Below are positions 58,400 through 64,000 of a DNA stretch of 64,000 nucleotides, one piece after another (the first letter of the stretch is position 1; every line of letters starts with the position of its first letter). Source of the DNA: Ridgeia piscesae (lineage: Eukaryota > Annelida > Polychaeta > Sabellida > Siboglinidae); assembly GCA_025642075.2 (NCBI GenBank), contig JAODUO010001364.1:1-64000 (forward strand), read 5' to 3'. Under the pieces are notes generated by a model. The model was not told the origin of the DNA. It did no database searches and saw nothing but the letters and a program-made list of their open reading frames with translations. The translations under genes were made by a program, and so were the position numbers.

Positions 58400-58555
58400 A
58401 ATTCCATAATGTGCAATCCTACAAGTTTATATAGAATAGCAGGCAAAACAAGTTGGTTTCGCGGCAAGAATGATTGTTCCTCTGCCTTTGTATTAGAAAG
58501 GTCAGTGTGACCATTCATGTGCCAATCTTTTATTTCCAAGGCATGATGGCCAATT

Positions 58556-60768
58556 GCCAGAGCATTGCCACAGACTGATGAGTCATACGCTCAGTCAGAT
58601 ATTTGTGCCACAGACTGATGAGTCGTGCACTCAGTCAGATCTTTGTGCCACAAACGGATGCGTCGTGCACTCAGTCAGATCTTTGTGCCACAGACGGATG
58701 TGTCGTGCACTCAGTCAGATCTTTGTACCACAGACGGATGCATTGTGCACTCAGTCAGATCTTTGTGCCAGAGACGGATGCGTCGTGCACTCAGTCAGAT
58801 CTTTGTGCCACAGATGGATGCGTCGTGATCTCAGATAGATCTTTGTGCCACAGACGGATGTTTCGTCCACTCAGTCAGATCTTTGTGCCACAGACGGATG
58901 TGTCGTGCACTCAGATATATCTTTGTGCCACAGACGGATGTGTCGTTCACTCAGTCAGATCTTTGTGCCACAGACGGATGCGTCGTGCATTCAGTCAGAT
59001 CTTTGTGCCACAGACGGATGCGTCGTGCACTCAGTCAGATATTTGTGCCACAGACTGATGAGTCGTGCACTCAGTCAGATCTTTGTGCCACAGACGGATG
59101 CGTCGTGCACTCAGTCAGATCTTTGTGCCACAGATGGATGCGTCGTGCACTCAGATAGATCTTTGTGCCACAGATGGATGCGTCGTGCACTCAGTCAGAT
59201 CTTTGTGCCACAGACGGATGCGTCGTGCACTCAGTCAGATCTGTGTGCCACAGACGGATATGTCGTGCACTCAGTCAGATCTTTGTGCCATAGACAGATG
59301 CGTCGTGCACTCAGTCAGATCTTTGTGCCACAGACGGATGCGTCGTGCACTCAGTCAGATCTTTGTGCCACAGACGGGTGCGTCGTGCACTCAGTCAGAT
59401 CTGTGTGCCACAGACGGATGCGTCGTGCACTCAGTCAGATCTTTGTGCCACAGACGGATGCGTCGTGCACTCAGTCAGATCTTTGTGCCACAGACGGATG
59501 TGTCGTGCACTCAGTCAGATCTTTGTGCCACAGACGGATGTGTCGTGCACTCAGTCAGATCTTTGTGCCACAGACGGATGCGTCGTGCACTCAGTCAGAT
59601 CTTTGTGCCACAGACGGATGCGTCGTGCACTCAGTCAGATCTTTGTGCCACAGACGGATGTGTCGTGCACTCAGTCAGATCTTTGTGCCACAGACGGATG
59701 TGTCGTGCACTCAGTCAGATCTTTGTGCCACAGACGGATGCGTCGTGCACTCAGTCAGATCTTTGTGCCACAGACGGATGTGTCGTGCACTCAGTCAGAT
59801 CTTTGTGCCACAGACGGATGCGTCGTGCACTCAGTCAGATCTTTGTGCCACAGACGGATGCGTCGTGCACTCAGTCAGATCTTTGTGCCACAGACGGATG
59901 TGTCGTGCACTCAGTCAGATCTTTGTGCCACAGACGGATGTGTCGTGCACTCAGTCAGATCTTTGTGCCACAGACTGATGCATCGTGCACTCAGTCAGAT
60001 CTTTGTGCCACAGACGGATGCGTTGTGTACTCAGTCAGATCTTTGTGCCACAGACGGATGCGTCGTGCACTCAGTCAGATCATTGTGCCACAGACAGATG
60101 TGTCGTGCATTCAGTCAGATCTTTGTGCCACCGACGGATGTGTCGTACACCCAGTCAGATCTTTGTGCCACAGACTGATGCATCGTGCACTCAGTCAGAT
60201 CTTTGTGCCACAGACGGATGCATCATGCACTCAGTCAGATCTGTGTGCCACCGACGGATGTGTCGTGCACACAGTCAGATCTTTGTGCCACAGACGGATG
60301 CGTCGTGCACTCAGTCAGATCTGTGTGCCACAGACTGATGCGTCGTGCACTCAGTCAGATCTTTGTGCCACAGACGGATGCGTCGTGCACTCAGTCAGAT
60401 CTGTGTGCCACCGACGGATGTGTCGTGCACACAGTCAGATCTTTGTGCCACAGACTGATGCATCGTGCACTCAGTCAGATCTTTGTGCCACAGACGGATG
60501 CATCATGCACTCAGTCAGATCTGTGTGCCACCGACGGATGTGTCGTGCACACAGTCAGATCTTTGTGCCACAGACGGATGCGTCGTGCACTCAGTCAGAT
60601 CTGTGTGCCACCGACGGATGTGTCGTGCACACAGTCAGATCTTTGTGCCACAGACGGATGCGTCGTGCACTCAGTCAGATCTGTGTGCCACAGACTGATG
60701 CATCGTGCACTCAGTCAGATCTTTGTGCCACAGACGGATGCGTCGTGCACTCAGTCTGATCTTTGAGC
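58556..60768. repeat. 40-bp minisatellite, about 55 copies
   Basis: The unit is CTTTGTGCCACAGACGGATG followed by CGTCGTGCACTCAGTCAGAT, with exact 40-bp spacing over 2.2 kb. Variants are few (GCGTCG/TGTCG, CTTTG/CTGTG, ACAGAC/ACCGAC). Since 40 is not a multiple of three, each frame cycles every 120 nt and stays open, giving spurious frames of up to 564 codons. It lies in the expected second intron of the C12orf56-like gene. Confidence 0.95.
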
Positions 60769-62868
60769 CCGAGGGGCTCATGGGTGCATCAAAACTGGCA
60801 AATATTGAGATTATATAACAATATTGTAATGGTTCTTCACTGATGATGGAAATAGTTACCAGTTTGAACAAATTATAGAAAACTGAAATACTTGCAGTAT
60901 GGCGCAAACCATTCATGTGGGCCGTGCATTGATCATCAATGAGAATACTTACACATGATCACAGTCTCTGTGACATAATTAGGTGACATCTGTCTGGATG
61001 TTTATCTCACAGTTCTCGTCAGTCGGAAAATTAGATGAATTTCTGTAGTATCTGCATGACAAGGTAGATTTAGCAATCAATGCCTTCAAAGGAGGGTATC
61101 TATTCGTAGGGTTTTAAATATTTGTTTACAATATATAAGATTTAAGATTGAAAATTTACTGCCAGCCAAATTGTATTTGGCTACTTTAATAAGCTCGCAA
61201 TAATATTTGCAATTTATATACAGATACAGAAAGATATAGAATGATATTATACCAGGAGCAGGCTGCTAATTGCCAGCTACATATCCAATTAAAAAAGTCA
61301 AGTTTAATTGGCAGTATTGCTGAAGAGGGCTGACTTGATCACAGTGCCCTCTGTCGTCATTCAAGCATGTCCCATTGTCCTATGTTCGACGCAGCAGACT
61401 TCCATAACGTCACAAATTACAAACTCCAGGTAGCAAAACTTACACTTAAGAATGTGAGTCTACAATTATTATTTCAAGTGATGAAACAAGCTGTTTATTT
61501 AGTAATTTCATGTGCACATTACATATCTGAGAATGTCTAGATGGATGGATGTGTCCATTACGACTCTAGTACATGATCTCTGCAAAACTCCACTTTATAA
61601 TTTTGTGACGTTACACCCGTTTAGCTGTGCAAGATCACATGTAAAATATGTACTGATCTTTGTCCATTGTGGATGTGTAGTTTGTACGCATCTCAACATG
61701 TCGCCATGTAGCCTCGATGAACCAGACTCTGTGAGGTGGCAGCCTTTTCAGCCCCTCAACCCTGCCTGGGGAACTAACGGGCTGCTGCTGTATCCACCAG
61801 GGCAGCCTTATGCCAGATGTAGAGAAGCTAATTGGCTCTGATGCCAACTATGAAATAAAACTAAAATAACGGTATACTTTTACAAGATCCTGTGTATTGC
61901 ATTCAACTTGTAGTAACACAAAAATAAATAAAAATAAATATTTGCAGTTGTTTATAAAATAGGAATTATGATAGGATTAACCAATGTGAGATGGCAGCAT
62001 TGTTTAGCCCCACACGGATAATATTCAAAAGGCGGCAAAGTCACCAGACTGTCTTCTCGGCGTAGTTCCGCAGCCGACCGACATTCGGTTAAGCGAGACT
62101 AGGCACCATTGTGCTCTTGTGGACACGGGACTTGCGCGGACAAGTTTTCGTTATGTAGACCACTCCCAGCCTAGATCAGACCTTTTATGGTGGATGACAT
62201 TGTCATTGTTACCAGTCCAAACTGCCCTGGTAGATGTGTGTGGGTGTGTGTGTGTGTTTGTGCACACAAATGACACATCCAGTCCAAATGTGCACACATA
62301 GTTAATAATGCAATGTTTCTGCTCAAATTGCCACACATCAATTGATCCATGCACTCACATTTTACCCGTCCAAATCAGAGTTGACCTGTCCAGGCGAGGG
62401 GAGGGCGGGTGGATGGGTCTCCACAGAAAGCTGTGGCCCAGATGCAATTGTAAATTAGTATCGGTCAGTTGTCCATTACAGATACGAAACTTGACCACTG
62501 CCGCGCTGACCGAACAGAAGCCTTGTTTGACCAATGCTGATAACATATCACTGGTTCAACATGAAGTGCAGTCTACAGGACTTATCAGTGGCGTAAACTT
62601 ATGATCGGTGTTGTTTCGTTTCCTCTCAAAAGCATGGTTTGAAGTAGGCAGTTGGTCAATAGAGGGCGATTAAATTAAATTATTTTATTACTTAGTTGAT
62701 TCAGCAGATCTATCCACCAATATTTTCTTTGACTTTTATTACTGGTATTATTTCTGAGAGATAACTGAATGAAAATGGCTCTTAGAAATGATCGAAAGTA
62801 GACCATTATTATTCCAATGAAAAGTTTTAATTAGCATAACTTGTATGTCTGTATTGTAATACATATAT
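60769..62868. other. No feature recognised (probable intron)
   Basis: No exon, RNA gene or complete mobile element was identified. ACCCGTCC / GGGTGGATGGGT near 62.36-62.42 kb recalls the core of the foldback element at 52.7-53.4 kb and may be a small relic. Confidence 0.45.
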
Positions 62869-62881
62869 ATCTATATCTATA

Positions 62882-62961
<80 letters not shown>

Positions 62962-63011
62962 CAAATAATACATTTATTAAAACTTTATATTATATTATAT
63001 ATATATATAAT

Positions 63012-63091
<80 letters not shown>
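62869..63091. repeat. Two (TA)n tracts
   Basis: Long TA runs on either side of an AT-rich spacer. Confidence 0.95.
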
Positions 63092-63379
63092 TGTAATTAA
63101 TGACTTTTATCACTCAATCTGCTATTTTTCTCAATTGTCTTCTATCCGCAACATATTGTTTGATGTTAAGTGAGTAAGCAAGTTGTATCCAATGTTTATG
63201 AAACAACTGTGTGACTGGTTAATAAAGTCAGTGCACTCATTTCACAGAGACGATGCTACTAAGTCACCACAGTCTGAATCAGTGAATGTCAGGCACAGTC
63301 ATTAGCAATACACAAGCCAACATATCATTGAGTAGCATTTATGTTATAGTTCTTAAGTATCGTATACATGACATCATGT

Positions 63380-64000
<621 letters not shown>

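Noticed and set aside
58845..60766. Frames of 377 and 564 codons with Cys/Ser/Gln repeats
   Set aside because: Translation of the 40-bp minisatellite; all three frames on the same strand are open, and it sits in a presumed intron.
63248..63310. Possible further exon of the C12orf56-like gene (TTTCACAG acceptor)
   Set aside because: The phase would fit, but it meets TAG after about 19 codons and no good donor precedes it; no family similarity was recognised.

Overview
This is a piece of a repeat-rich, AT-leaning animal nuclear genome. The evidence is split genes with GT-AG introns, EGF and SEA extracellular modules, metazoan orthologues, APE-type LINEs, tRNA-derived SINEs, MITE-like DNA elements and very many (TA)n, (GT)n and (TGTC)n arrays. 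A marine invertebrate, perhaps a lophotrochozoan, is a reasonable guess, but nothing here fixes the species. All three recognisable protein genes are on the + strand. Most long open frames in the window are artefacts of microsatellites and minisatellites.

Region 1 (about 1-22.3 kb) holds a foldback DNA element (about 360-2018) and then the 3' part of a single-pass membrane protein gene. Eleven coding exons join in frame into at least 669 residues: calcium-binding EGF modules, a laminin-like/EGF pair, more EGFs, an SEA domain split over three exons with a G-S-V-V-V self-cleavage motif, two juxtamembrane EGFs, one transmembrane segment with an RRKRR stop-transfer, and a cytoplasmic tail of 15-residue repeats. 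The order EGF-SEA-EGF-TM is that of membrane-tethered mucins, but without a mucin domain in view. The first exons lie left of the window or are unrecognised. Its introns hold a decayed EGF exon, a ruined LINE endonuclease, a 544-bp (TGTC)n array, a SINE, a Harbinger-like MITE with TTA target duplications, and a broken CR1-like LINE that keeps its 3' stem-loop.

Region 2 (22.3-30.4 kb) is intergenic. It holds microsatellites, a perfect 35-bp-arm hairpin, an octamer array and an RTE-like reverse-transcriptase scrap.

Region 3 (30.6-40.6 kb) is a complete nine-exon RPAP3 gene (530 codons), the TPR co-chaperone adaptor of the R2TP/HSP90 machinery. It encodes one TPR domain instead of the two in the human protein. 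Its third intron is mostly a 3.0-kb hAT-like element with a perfect 8-bp target duplication, which itself contains a second hAT-like element; a sister copy of the second lies just past the gene.

Region 4 (40.6-50 kb) has no supported gene. It holds the sister hAT-like element, a minus-strand LINE relic, a SINE, a 92-bp minisatellite and a compound (AC)n array.

Region 5 (50.1-64 kb) holds a CpG-rich promoter region and the first two coding exons of a C12orf56-like gene of unknown function. The rest of that gene runs out of the window. Its introns carry a foldback element and a 40-bp minisatellite of about 55 copies. The window ends inside a long (GT)n tract.
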